Source of the DNA: an uncultured Mesonia sp.
GTDB lineage: Bacteria; Bacteroidota; Bacteroidia; Flavobacteriales; Flavobacteriaceae
NCBI GenBank assembly: GCA_958296185.1
Contig: CATQIB010000023.1
Coordinates: 1-33,063, forward strand
DNA length: 33,063 bases
Direction: 5' to 3'
Positions 17,946-26,756 of the stretch are shown piece by piece. The notes beneath the pieces were generated by a model that ran no database searches, was not told the origin of the DNA, and saw only the letters and a program-made list of their open reading frames with translations. The first letter of the stretch is position 1; each line of letters begins with the position of its first letter. The position numbers and the translations under genes were made by a program.

Positions 17946-20900
17946 TGGCAAATAAAAATACCTATAAAGATTTTTCTATATCTACTTGGGCGATAGAAAA
18001 CAGCATGACTGTTTTTGTAATCATTAGTATCGTATTGCTGGGCGGCCTTTTGAGTTATTACAATATGCCTCGAGAAGCTTTCCCAGAGGTAGTAGAAACC
18101 AAGATTTACGTTAGTTCTATTAATCCGGGTAACGCTGCAGAGGATGTAGAAAAATTTATTACCGAACCTCTCGAGGAAGAATTTAACAACATAGCTGGGG
18201 TTAAAGAAATAAGCTCAAGCACTTTACAAGATTACTCAATGGTAATCGTAGAATTTGAAGAAGACGTTTCGGTTTCAGATGCTAAAGTAAAAGTAAAAGA
18301 TAAAGTTGATCTGGTGAAAGCTGAAACTACTTGGCCAACACTAGACAATGGCGCCAAAGTAGAGCCTAACGTTTTCGATTTAAATATCTCTGAAGAGATG
18401 CCAATCTTAAATGTAAATTTAACGGGTAACTTCACAGTGCCTCAGCTTAAAGATTACGCCGAGTATTTACAAGATAAGATTGAAATTTTACCCCAAATTA
18501 AAGAGGCAACTATACGTGGTGCCGAAGAAAAAGAAGTAGAAATTGCAGTAGACCTTTATAAGATGACCGCTTCTAAGGTGAGTTTTGATGATATTATAAA
18601 CGCTGTAAATTTTGAAAATAAAACTATCTCGGGAGGTAATGTAACTACCAATGGAGTCGAAAAAAATATTCGGGTTGTTGGAGAGTTTGAGAACCCAAAG
18701 GAAATTGAAGATGTAATCATAAAACGTGAAGGAGGTCTTGTTTACTTACGAGACGTAGCAAAAGTTAATTTTTCTGAGAAAGATGCTAGCACCTTTGCCC
18801 GAGAATATGGGCAGCCTGTGGTAATGCTTGACATTAAAAAAAGAGCAGGTAAGAATATGATCGAAGCGGTAGAAAGCATCAAAGATATCATTAAAAATGA
18901 ACAAGAAAGCTACCTGCCAGAGCAGCTACACATTAGCTTAACCAACGACCAATCTATAAAAACCGAAAGCCAAGTTGATGACTTGGTAAACAACATTATT
19001 TTTGGAGTTATTTTAGTGGTTGGGGTTCTTATGTTTTTCTTAGGATTTAGGAATGCATTATTTGTAGGAATCGCCATACCGCTCTCTATGTTCTTGTCGT
19101 TTATCATCTTGTCTAGTATGGGCTTTACCTTAAACACCATGGTGCTTTTTGCTTTGGTAATGGGTCTGGGTATGTTGGTAGACAATGGTATTGTAGTTGT
19201 TGAAAATGTTTATACGCTTATGAGCGAAGGCATGCCAAGAATTAAAGCAGCCAAACAAGGCTTAGGAGAAATTGCTTGGCCTATCATCGCTAGTACAGCT
19301 ACCACCCTAGCAGCTTTCTTCCCACTTGGGCTCTGGCCAGGAACCATTGGTAAGTTTATGGTCATATTTCCTATTACCTTGTCGGTAGTATTGGGGTCTT
19401 CGCTTTTCGTAGCCTTGATCATAAATTCTATGCTTACCTCTAAATATATGCTGGTTGAAGAAAAGGAAGTCAGTCGCAAACGAATAATTTTTATAACCGC
19501 TATTTTTGCTATATTCGGATTAATCCTACTGATTTTAGGCTTTGTAGCCGATTCTGGATTACTGCGTGGCTTAGGAAACCTAGCTATTCTAATTTCTATA
19601 TTAATATGGGTGTACCGCCTAGTCTTGGTAAAAGCAGTTGATTATTTTCAATATAAATCACTAAAAAAATTAGAGAATTTCTATGAGAGAACTTTAAAGT
19701 TCGCTTTACGCGGAAAACGAGCTTATTTGTTTTTCTTTGGAACTTTAGGTCTTTTGATCTCCAGTTTTGCTCTACTTGGTGTGGTTCAACCAAAAGTTTT
19801 GTTTTTCCCTGAAAACGAACCTAACCAGATAATCACCTATATCGAATACCCCGAAGGTACGGCTATAGAAAAAACCAACGCACTCACAAAGCAAATAGAA
19901 GAGCGTATTTTTAATAATATTAAAAAATACGAAGATGCAGACGGTTACAACTATATGGTCGAATCTGGAATTTCTCAAGTGGGTCAAGGTGCTGGAAACC
20001 CACAAACCGATGGCGGCCAACAAAATGAAATGCCTCATAAAGCAAAAATCACTCTCTCCATGCGTGAGTTTAACCTTCGTAGAGGAGTAAAAAGTAGTAC
20101 GGTTTTATCTGAAGTACGTGAGGCGGTAAAAGGTTTTCCCGGTGTTTCTATCATCGTTGAAAAAGACCAAGCAGGACCTCCTACGGGCTATCCAATAAAT
20201 ATAGAAGTTACAGGAGAAGATTATAACGAATTACTTCACGAAGCCGAACAAATGCGTGCTTATATCAATGATTTAAAGCTTGAAGGTATAGAGGAGCTTA
20301 AAATTGATGTTAACAAAGCTAAACCAGAACTCAATGTAAGCGTTGATCGAAAAAAAGCAGGAAGACTTGGAGTAAGTACTGCTCAGATAGGTCAAACGCT
20401 TAGAAGAGCCATTTATGGCGAAGAGATTTCTACTTACAAAGAAGGTGACGATGATTACGAAATCAATATAAGATTTGACGAAAGTAATCGATTTGATGAA
20501 AGTGCATTGTTCAATCAGCCCATTACTTTTAAAAACCAAAATACGGGTGAAATTATGCAAATTCCTATTTCAACGCTCGTAAACAAAAGAGAATCGGCTG
20601 CCTTTAGTGCAATTAAAAGAAAAGACTTAAAAAGGGTGGTAACAGTGTACTCAAATGTTCTTACAGGATATAATCCTACTGAAATCGTTAATAAATTAAA
20701 ATCAGAGCTAAAAGGCTACGAGCTTCCTAAAGAGGTTAATTTTAAATTTACTGGAGAGCAAGAAGAACAAGAAAAAAATATGAGTTTCTTATTGAAAGCA
20801 TTACTCATTGCACTTGGAGGTATCCTATTGATTTTGGTGGCCCAATTTAATTCTATCTCTAAACCTATAATTATTTTAATGGCGGTAATCTTAAGTCTTG

Positions 20901-21397
20901 TAGGGGTTTTATATGGTTTAATAGTCTTCCAGATGGATTTTATCATAATTATGACCATGATGGGTATAATTTCTTTGGCCGGAATTGTGGTAAACAATGC
21001 TATTGTTCTTATCGATTATACCCAGATTCTAATTGATCGTAAGAAAGAACAATTGAATATAGACTCGGACCAATTACTTAGCAAAAAACAGTATTTTGAA
21101 GTAATTGTGGCGGGTGGAAAATCAAGATTGAGACCTGTTTTATTAACTGCTATAACCACGGTTTTAGGTTTAATTCCGCTCGCAGTTGGATTAAATATAG
21201 ATTTCTTTAGTTTATTTACAGACTATGACCCACGTGTGTATATTGGTGGAGACAATGTTATTTTTTGGGGACCCTTGGCCTGGACAGTGATTTTCGGGCT
21301 CATATTTGCTACCTTCTTAACATTAATAATTGTGCCTATTATGTTCTACCTTAGTAACCGTGCCAAAATAAGATTTAAGAAAAAGACAGTAGCTTAA
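17945..21397 (+). CDS. RND-family efflux transporter permease
   Basis: Inner membrane proton-driven pump with twelve expected membrane helices and two large periplasmic loops; 1150 residues, somewhat longer than AcrB (about 1050). The first helix is at about residues 20-40 (MTVFVIISIVLLGGLLSYY), followed by the porter start PREAFPEV. In helix 4 the motif LVDNGIVVVEN has D413, but N414 replaces the second aspartate of AcrB (D407/D408). In helix 10 the segment GIVVNNAIVLIDY (1013-1025) has asparagines where AcrB has K940. Such variants occur in Bacteroidota pumps. There is also an insertion with hydrophobic helices at about residues 510-560. The operon ends with a hairpin 23 bases downstream. 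Confidence 0.95.
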   Translation: MANKNTYKDFSISTWAIENSMTVFVIISIVLLGGLLSYYNMPREAFPEVVETKIYVSSINPGNAAEDVEKFITEPLEEEFNNIAGVKEISSSTLQDYSMVIVEFEEDVSVSDAKVKVKDKVDLVKAETTWPTLDNGAKVEPNVFDLNISEEMPILNVNLTGNFTVPQLKDYAEYLQDKIEILPQIKEATIRGAEEKEVEIAVDLYKMTASKVSFDDIINAVNFENKTISGGNVTTNGVEKNIRVVGEFENPKEIEDVIIKREGGLVYLRDVAKVNFSEKDASTFAREYGQPVVMLDIKKRAGKNMIEAVESIKDIIKNEQESYLPEQLHISLTNDQSIKTESQVDDLVNNIIFGVILVVGVLMFFLGFRNALFVGIAIPLSMFLSFIILSSMGFTLNTMVLFALVMGLGMLVDNGIVVVENVYTLMSEGMPRIKAAKQGLGEIAWPIIASTATTLAAFFPLGLWPGTIGKFMVIFPITLSVVLGSSLFVALIINSMLTSKYMLVEEKEVSRKRIIFITAIFAIFGLILLILGFVADSGLLRGLGNLAILISILIWVYRLVLVKAVDYFQYKSLKKLENFYERTLKFALRGKRAYLFFFGTLGLLISSFALLGVVQPKVLFFPENEPNQIITYIEYPEGTAIEKTNALTKQIEERIFNNIKKYEDADGYNYMVESGISQVGQGAGNPQTDGGQQNEMPHKAKITLSMREFNLRRGVKSSTVLSEVREAVKGFPGVSIIVEKDQAGPPTGYPINIEVTGEDYNELLHEAEQMRAYINDLKLEGIEELKIDVNKAKPELNVSVDRKKAGRLGVSTAQIGQTLRRAIYGEEISTYKEGDDDYEINIRFDESNRFDESALFNQPITFKNQNTGEIMQIPISTLVNKRESAAFSAIKRKDLKRVVTVYSNVLTGYNPTEIVNKLKSELKGYELPKEVNFKFTGEQEEQEKNMSFLLKALLIALGGILLILVAQFNSISKPIIILMAVILSLVGVLYGLIVFQMDFIIIMTMMGIISLAGIVVNNAIVLIDYTQILIDRKKEQLNIDSDQLLSKKQYFEVIVAGGKSRLRPVLLTAITTVLGLIPLAVGLNIDFFSLFTDYDPRVYIGGDNVIFWGPLAWTVIFGLIFATFLTLIIVPIMFYLSNRAKIRFKKKTVA

Positions 21398-21414
21398 AAT
21401 TTATCTTGAAACAT

Positions 21415-21450
21415 AAAAAAGGAAATCATTTTACAGATTTCCTTTTTTTT
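21415..21450 (+). terminator. Bidirectional terminator between the efflux operon and the DUF3078 gene
   Basis: GGAAATC pairs with GATTTCC around an eight-base loop; six A precede and eight T follow the stem, so it can serve both convergent genes. Confidence 0.85.
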
Positions 21451-21472
21451 TGCCCTTAAGAAAAAGCTTGAT

Positions 21473-22402
21473 TTAGTCTTGCGGATTAAGTTTATATGTA
21501 AACCCTACTCCCAATACCTCTCTAATTTGAAATCCGCTTATAGCGTTATCATCATAAATTGCTTGAAAAATAAAGCTGGTAGTTAAATAATCATTGATTT
21601 TCATGTTTAGCGTTGCAGTATAATCTAAATCAACATTTTGAGGATCTTCTAAATAATTGGTATACAAGCTTAATATATTATCTAAACTTACATTTTTAAC
21701 CAACTCAAAATTAGCAAATGCGTTTAAAGAAGCTCCAAATTCAAATCGAGTAGACTCTCCTTGGTCTACACCAAAATAGTCACCATCTGTGTAACCTGCT
21801 ACGCTGGTAAAGGCATCATCTACAAATATCAATCTTGCTGTTGCCGGAGCGATGTTCACTTTTATTTTGTCGCTTTTCTTCCATAACATACCCGGACCTG
21901 CTTGTAAATAACCTGGCGATAAAAAGTGAGTTGTTTCTGTTCGTACAGTTTCTACCCCTATTACATCATTGGTGATAGGATCAATCACATCGGCTTCGCT
22001 ATATTCATAGCCTTTTGCAAATTGAGTTCTAAAATTTAAAAAGAAAGAGTAATACCAGTTAGATTCTTGCAGTTGCTTACCTAAAATCGAATTGATTTCA
22101 AGCCGATCATTTGTTTTACGCGTGAACTCCTGATCTTTGACCTTGGTTAAACCAAAATCAGCAATAAATTTATTATCCCAGGTAAGATCGCCTTTTTTAT
22201 AGTTTAAATCGTAATTAAAATTAAGACTACCGGCATAGTTAGAAGTACCTCCTCCTTGCCATTCGGCATTGAAAGCAGCTTGATTAAATAGCAGTGATAA
22301 TGTTCCTGTACCCAACCATCCTGATTGTTCTTGATTCTCTTCTTGTGCAAATCCTATTTGCACAATTAGTAACAAAAGTAAAGTGATTGTAATTTTTTTC
22401 AT
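21473..22402 (-). CDS. DUF3078 outer membrane beta-barrel protein
   Basis: 309 residues with a signal peptide (MKKITITLLLLLIVQIGFAQ). The mature part is rich in alternating aromatic strands such as WLGTGTLSLLFNQAAFNAEWQGGG, YAGSLNFNYDLNYKKGDLTWDNKF and a C-terminal strand GVGFTYKLNPQD, which is the pattern of Bacteroidota DUF3078 proteins, predicted outer membrane barrels of unknown function. It is probably monocistronic: it has its own promoter with both boxes, and its stop runs into a shared terminator. No functional link to the adjacent efflux or suf genes is visible beyond position. Confidence 0.85.
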   Translation of the reverse strand: MKKITITLLLLLIVQIGFAQEENQEQSGWLGTGTLSLLFNQAAFNAEWQGGGTSNYAGSLNFNYDLNYKKGDLTWDNKFIADFGLTKVKDQEFTRKTNDRLEINSILGKQLQESNWYYSFFLNFRTQFAKGYEYSEADVIDPITNDVIGVETVRTETTHFLSPGYLQAGPGMLWKKSDKIKVNIAPATARLIFVDDAFTSVAGYTDGDYFGVDQGESTRFEFGASLNAFANFELVKNVSLDNILSLYTNYLEDPQNVDLDYTATLNMKINDYLTTSFIFQAIYDDNAISGFQIREVLGVGFTYKLNPQD

Positions 22403-22430
22403 GAATTGATTTGTTATTTTTTATCAATCA

Positions 22431-22460
22431 CAAAAATATAACAATCTAACTCATCGCCAA
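22431..22460 (-). promoter_or_regulatory. Promoter of the DUF3078 gene
   Basis: On the minus strand, TTG (22460-22458), a 19-base spacer and TATTTTTG (22438-22431) match the Bacteroidota -33/-7 layout. The predicted transcription start is about 22 bases before the ATG at 22402. This is the most complete promoter match in the window. Confidence 0.65.
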
Positions 22461-22474
22461 CAATAGTTTAGTCA

Positions 22475-22987
22475 CTACTTTTTGCGTTTAAACATTGGCA
22501 CGGCCGAACAAGCCTCGCCATACATAATACTTTTAGCATAAGCTTGGAGTTTTTGAGCCAACAGCACATAAGCATTGGGTGGAATTTCACGTTTAGCGCA
22601 GCCTTTTATAATAACCGGCTTATCTTGATAAATGGAAGCATCAAAATCTCTAACTGCTTCCGTAAACAGGGTGTTTTCTAATGTAAATTCATCACCCATC
22701 ACTACTTTTTTGGCAAAATCACCTAATTGTAGACTTACAAACATATACGCCCAACCGGGTAAGATAGCATCTGTACTGCAAAATAGATAAACATAGGCTC
22801 CTTGATATTTTTGCCAATCTTGACTATTTACTGCTTTACGGAAGTCTTTCTCACGCAAGACTATACCTTCTAGTAACCATTGAGCCAAATCTATACCTAC
22901 TCGCGGACCAGGAAGGTAAAAATCTTCCAAATCTATGGTTACTAATGCACTATTCGCTACTCGGTTTATGATAGGCTGATCTTTCAT
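22475..22987 (-). CDS. DUF2480 family protein, last gene of the suf operon
   Basis: 170 residues, soluble, without signal peptide or membrane segment. I recognise it as the Bacteroidota DUF2480 family from NRVANSALVTIDLEDFY near the start, QDWQKYQGAYVYLFCSTDAILPGWAYM in the middle and KPVIIKGCAKREIPPNAYVLLAQKLQ towards the end. Cysteines occur at CSTDA, GCAKRE and EACSAVP. It lies eight bases after the DUF59 gene, so it is cotranscribed with the Fe-S assembly genes, and I recall this association in other flavobacteria. Its function is unknown to me; a role in Fe-S delivery or in a coenzyme-dependent step is only suggested by position. Confidence 0.8.
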   Translation of the reverse strand: MKDQPIINRVANSALVTIDLEDFYLPGPRVGIDLAQWLLEGIVLREKDFRKAVNSQDWQKYQGAYVYLFCSTDAILPGWAYMFVSLQLGDFAKKVVMGDEFTLENTLFTEAVRDFDASIYQDKPVIIKGCAKREIPPNAYVLLAQKLQAYAKSIMYGEACSAVPMFKRKK

Positions 22988-22995
22988 ATCAATAA

Positions 22996-23325
22996 TTAAA
23001 GCATACCAAGTTCAAGTTTGGCCTCTTCGCTCATCAAATCCTGGGACCACGGCGGGTCAAAAGTTATTTCTACTTCTGCATCTTTCACCAAGTCAATACT
23101 CTTAATTTTTTCTTCTACCTCTTGAGGTAAACTTTCTGCAACCGGACAATTAGGAGTGGTAAGTGTCATCAACACTTTAACTTCGTAATCTTCATTCACA
23201 AAAACATCATAAATAAGTCCTAGTTCATAAATATCAACAGGTATTTCTGGGTCATAAATGGTCTTAATTACCTTTACAACTTTCTCACCCAGTTCATTTA
23301 CATCTATATCTTCTAATTTACCCAT
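22996..23325 (-). CDS. DUF59/MIP18-family Fe-S cluster assembly factor (SufT-like)
   Basis: 109 residues. The family helps transfer Fe-S clusters to target proteins in the cytoplasm. The conserved YDPEIPVDIYELGLIYDV (residues 24-41) and LTTPNCPVAESLPQEV (55-70) are visible; C60 is the conserved cysteine of the CP motif and the DPE triad is intact. It lies four bases after sufE and eight before the DUF2480 gene. Flavobacterial suf operons commonly include such a gene. It is close to SufT and PaaD in sequence, and the suf context decides for Fe-S work. Confidence 0.9.
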   Translation of the reverse strand: MGKLEDIDVNELGEKVVKVIKTIYDPEIPVDIYELGLIYDVFVNEDYEVKVLMTLTTPNCPVAESLPQEVEEKIKSIDLVKDAEVEITFDPPWSQDLMSEEAKLELGML

Positions 23326-23329
23326 AGTT

Positions 23330-23764
23330 TTAATTATTTGCTTTAGCCTGATAAGCTATTGCGTACATTTTTAATTGTTTTATCATGCTAACCAAACCGT
23401 TTGCTCGGGTTGGAGATAAATGCTCTTTTAATCCAATTTCATCTATAAATTGGGTGTCTGCAGCTATAATATCCTCTGGCTTTTGATGCGAAAATGAACG
23501 TACCAAAAGAGCTATTATACCTTTCGTAATTATGGCATCACTGTCGGCGGTAAATACTACTTTACCTTCTTTAAAGTCGGCATGTACCCAAACCTGACTT
23601 TGACAGCCTTTGATTTTATAATCATCGGTTTTATATTGTTCTTCGATAAGTGGCAATGATTTTCCCAGCTCAATCATATATTCATAGCGTTGCATCCAAT
23701 CGTCGAACATAGAAAACTCACCTACTATTTCTTCTTGTATCTCTTTAATCGTATTCACAATCAA
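23330..23764 (-). CDS. sufE: SufE-family sulfur acceptor protein
   Basis: Accepts persulfide sulfur from the cysteine desulfurase SufS and passes it to the SufBCD scaffold. 144 residues. The acceptor cysteine is C54 in DYKIKGCQSQVWV, and the conserved FTADSDAIITKGIIALLVRSFS follows at about residues 70-91. The ATG overlaps the stop of the lipoprotein gene by four bases (ATGA). The gap to the DUF59 gene is four bases. Confidence 0.95.
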   Translation of the reverse strand: MIVNTIKEIQEEIVGEFSMFDDWMQRYEYMIELGKSLPLIEEQYKTDDYKIKGCQSQVWVHADFKEGKVVFTADSDAIITKGIIALLVRSFSHQKPEDIIAADTQFIDEIGLKEHLSPTRANGLVSMIKQLKMYAIAYQAKANN

Positions 23765-24180
23765 TTCTTTTTTCCGCGCATTAATTCTTTCTTATTCTCA
23801 TCTTGTAAGACCAGCTGTTCACCATCGTAGGCATAAAACCGAACTTTCGCCAGTCTTTCTAAGTACTCTCTTTCTAGATCCTGGTCTTCGCAAGCCGCTT
23901 GAGTTACTCCTGCGGGTTTTACAAATATTCCAAAATCATCTTCTAACTTAAAGCTAGTAGTATATTTATTACAAACTATATTGCCCACCAATTGCATCTC
24001 TTCAAGCATAGCAATAAGATTTATCTTTTTTGGTGTCACATCTTTATCGTCTATGTACTCAATATCATAGGCACCACTTTCAAGTTGCATGAGCGCATCC
24101 ATCTTTTGCTTATCGGATTGCTTTTCTTGGCAGCCTACAAACAATAGCAGCACTGTCATTAAACTTAGTATTCTTGTCAT
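23761..24180 (-). CDS. META/HslJ-like lipoprotein encoded between sufS and sufE
   Basis: 139 residues. The signal sequence ends in FVGC with C17 as the lipidated cysteine, so the product should be in the envelope. The body resembles a META (HslJ-like) domain: LVGNIVCNKYTTSF corresponds to the family GxxxCNxY region, VTQAACEDQDLEREYLERLAKVRFY to the TxxAC...YLxxLxxV region, followed by a hydrophobic strand and a final ELMRGK. I assign this by pattern and with moderate certainty. The gene overlaps sufS by four bases upstream and sufE by four bases downstream, so it is locked into translation of the sulfur-transfer pair, although its product is outside the cytoplasm. It could simply have been inserted without functional connection. 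Confidence 0.75.
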   Translation of the reverse strand: MTRILSLMTVLLLFVGCQEKQSDKQKMDALMQLESGAYDIEYIDDKDVTPKKINLIAMLEEMQLVGNIVCNKYTTSFKLEDDFGIFVKPAGVTQAACEDQDLEREYLERLAKVRFYAYDGEQLVLQDENKKELMRGKKN

Positions 24181-25397
24181 GATAGCATTTCTTTAGCTTT
24201 TTTAACTGCCTGCACTAAGGCTTCTACTTCTTCAAAGGTATTATAAAATGCAAAGGAGGCTCTAACCGTACCCGGAATCTCGTAATAATCCATAATAGGT
24301 TGAGCACAATGGTGCCCTGTTCTAACGGCAATACCCAATTTATCAACGATAGTACCTATATCATACGGATGTATTCCTTCTATATTAAATGAAATTACCG
24401 AAGTTTTTTCTTTTGCCGTACCATAAATTTTAAGGCCATCAATTTCAAGTAAAGCTTGTGTTGCCTTTACTAATAAGTCATGCTCATATTGCGCTATAGC
24501 CTCAAAGCCAATTGTATTCATATAATCAATGGCGGCACCAAAGGCTATTCCACCACAAATATTTGGTGTCCCGGCCTCAAATTTATGAGGTAAACCAGCG
24601 TAAGTTGTTTGCTCAAAACGCACTTGGTCTATCATTTCTCCACCACCTTGATAGGGATCAAGTTTTTCTAACCAAGTTTTTTTACCATATAATACCCCAA
24701 CTCCTGTAGGACCGCACATTTTATGCGCAGAAACAACATAAAAATCTACGTCTAAGGCTTGAACATCGGCTTTGATATGGGGTGCGGCTTGGGCTCCGTC
24801 AATTAAGACCGCGGCACCTACTGATTTCGCCTTTTCAATAATTTCCTTTATTGGGTTAATGGTTCCCAAGGCGTTTGAGATATGGTTTACAAAGACCAAT
24901 TTTGTATTGGCATTTACTAAATCCGCGTAAGCTTTCATATCTAAATCACCACTAGGCAACATAGGAAGAACTTTCAATTTAGCCCCTGTTTCTTCACACA
25001 TCATTTGCCACGGCACAATATTAGAATGATGTTCTAAGGCCGAAACAATAACCTCATCTCCTTTTTTCAATCGTTTTGAAAAACCGTGCGCCACCAAATT
25101 GATTCCCTCGGTGGTTCCCGAAGTAAATATTATCTCTTCAGGATGTTTTGCATTAAAATGAACTCTAATTTTTTCCCGAGCAGCTTCATACGCATCTGTA
25201 GCTTCTTGAGATAGCGTATGCACCCCCCGGTGGATATTGGCATTGTAAAGCGAGTAGTACTCTACTATACAATCTATTACCTGTTTAGGGGTTTGCGATG
25301 TGGCTGCATTATCAAGATACACCAGAGGTTTTCCATTTACCTTTCGCTGTAGGATTGGAAAATCTTGACGTATTTTATCTATGGGGAAATTTGTCAT
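24177..25397 (-). CDS. sufS: Cysteine desulfurase SufS
   Basis: PLP enzyme that removes sulfur from cysteine to give a protein persulfide for Fe-S assembly. 406 residues, as expected for the SufS/CsdA class. K226 in VVSAHKMCGPTGVG binds PLP, preceded by the histidine of LEHHSNIVPW and by LIDGAQAAPH. The catalytic cysteine is C364 in RTGHHCAQPIMDYY. It is preceded by sufD with a three-base gap and overlaps the following lipoprotein gene by four bases. A SufE partner follows, consistent with SufS rather than IscS. Confidence 0.97.
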   Translation of the reverse strand: MTNFPIDKIRQDFPILQRKVNGKPLVYLDNAATSQTPKQVIDCIVEYYSLYNANIHRGVHTLSQEATDAYEAAREKIRVHFNAKHPEEIIFTSGTTEGINLVAHGFSKRLKKGDEVIVSALEHHSNIVPWQMMCEETGAKLKVLPMLPSGDLDMKAYADLVNANTKLVFVNHISNALGTINPIKEIIEKAKSVGAAVLIDGAQAAPHIKADVQALDVDFYVVSAHKMCGPTGVGVLYGKKTWLEKLDPYQGGGEMIDQVRFEQTTYAGLPHKFEAGTPNICGGIAFGAAIDYMNTIGFEAIAQYEHDLLVKATQALLEIDGLKIYGTAKEKTSVISFNIEGIHPYDIGTIVDKLGIAVRTGHHCAQPIMDYYEIPGTVRASFAFYNTFEEVEALVQAVKKAKEMLS

Positions 25398-25400
25398 AAT

Positions 25401-26732
25401 TTATAAGTCAAAGCCTAAATTTACATTTAATTTATTGGCTATTAATTTATTAATCCGTTTTTTGATGGCTCCAATTTTTACACTTTCTAAGACATTGTTG
25501 GCAAACGCATAGGTTAATAAGGCACGAGCTTCTTTGGCCGGTATTCCTCTAGATTTAAGATAAAATAATGCTTCTTCATCTAATTGCCCAATGGTACAAC
25601 CGTGACTACAAGCTACATCATCTGCAAAAATCTCCAATTGCGGTTTAGAGTTGATAGTGGCATCATCGTGGGCCAAAATATTGTTATTACTTTGGTAAGC
25701 GTTAATTTTCTGGGCAATCTTTTCAACCAAAACTTTACCATTAAATACGCCAACCGATTTTTCATCATATATACCCTTATAATCTTGATGACTCTCACAA
25801 TTAGGTTGAGTATGGTGCACTAGGGTATTATGATCTACGTGTTGTTTACCTTCGATTAAAGTTACACCTTTAAGAATAGAGTTAGAGTGCTCTCCTTTTT
25901 GGTAAAACTCTAGGTTATTTCTAGTTAAGGCTCCTCCCAGCGAAAAGGTATGTACCGAGCAATGCGTTTCTGCCATTTGCTTGATAAAAGTATTATCAAT
26001 CAAAGAAGCATGGTGCGTATCGTTTTGAATTTTATAGAAATCAAGCATACCGCGTTTGTCCACAAAGATTTCTGTAACCGAATTGGTAAAAACAGGATTT
26101 TCGGTTAAACTCTGGTGACGTTCAATAATTTCAACCTGGGCGTTCTCCCCTACCACAATTAAATTTCGGGGTTGAATCATAAGATTGTTTTCTTTACCCG
26201 TTGAGAAGTTGATAATTTGTATGGGTTTATCTGCTACGGTATTCTTAGGAATATTAATAAAGGCCCCTTGTCTGGCGAACGCAGTATTTAGGGCGTTTAA
26301 ACCGGATTTTGGTGCAATTTTATTAAAGTATTTCTCAAGCAAATCGGCATATTTTTCCTTCTCCATTGCCGAAGACATCAAACAAGCATCAATCTTATCG
26401 TGCGTTGTGCTAGATAGTTGAGAAGCATACACGCCATCAACAAACACAATGGTATACGTGTCAATCTCGTGTATAAAGTATTTTTTTACTTCTTTATAAT
26501 CTAACGCATCTTCAACTTGAGCAAACAAATTATAGTCTTGCTTAAGTAATTTGTTTAAGGAGGTGTATTTCCAGGCTTCTTCTTTTTTCTTAGGAAAACC
26601 TAGTGTTTCAAAATCTTTTATTGCCTGAACCTTTACATCGTGAACCTGATCGGTAACTTGTAGATGGTCTTCATAGGCATAAAAAGAAGATATTAATTTA
26701 TCTTTTAAATCCATAAATCTTAATTCATTCAT
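25401..26732 (-). CDS. sufD: Fe-S cluster assembly scaffold protein SufD
   Basis: Partner of SufB and SufC in the SufBC2D scaffold. 443 residues. The C-terminal half has the typical right-handed beta-helix region, and the conserved motif DDVACSHGCTIGQLDEEALFYLKSRGI with EARALLTYAFA is clear. A second ATG at codon 7 (26714; MDLKDKLISSF) fits the N-terminus usual in this family better and could be the true start; the upstream ATG at 26732 is the longer choice. It lies between sufC (24 bases upstream) and sufS (three bases downstream). Confidence 0.95.
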   Translation of the reverse strand: MNELRFMDLKDKLISSFYAYEDHLQVTDQVHDVKVQAIKDFETLGFPKKKEEAWKYTSLNKLLKQDYNLFAQVEDALDYKEVKKYFIHEIDTYTIVFVDGVYASQLSSTTHDKIDACLMSSAMEKEKYADLLEKYFNKIAPKSGLNALNTAFARQGAFINIPKNTVADKPIQIINFSTGKENNLMIQPRNLIVVGENAQVEIIERHQSLTENPVFTNSVTEIFVDKRGMLDFYKIQNDTHHASLIDNTFIKQMAETHCSVHTFSLGGALTRNNLEFYQKGEHSNSILKGVTLIEGKQHVDHNTLVHHTQPNCESHQDYKGIYDEKSVGVFNGKVLVEKIAQKINAYQSNNNILAHDDATINSKPQLEIFADDVACSHGCTIGQLDEEALFYLKSRGIPAKEARALLTYAFANNVLESVKIGAIKKRINKLIANKLNVNLGFDL

Positions 26733-26756
26733 TAATAATTCTTAAAAGCACTACGT

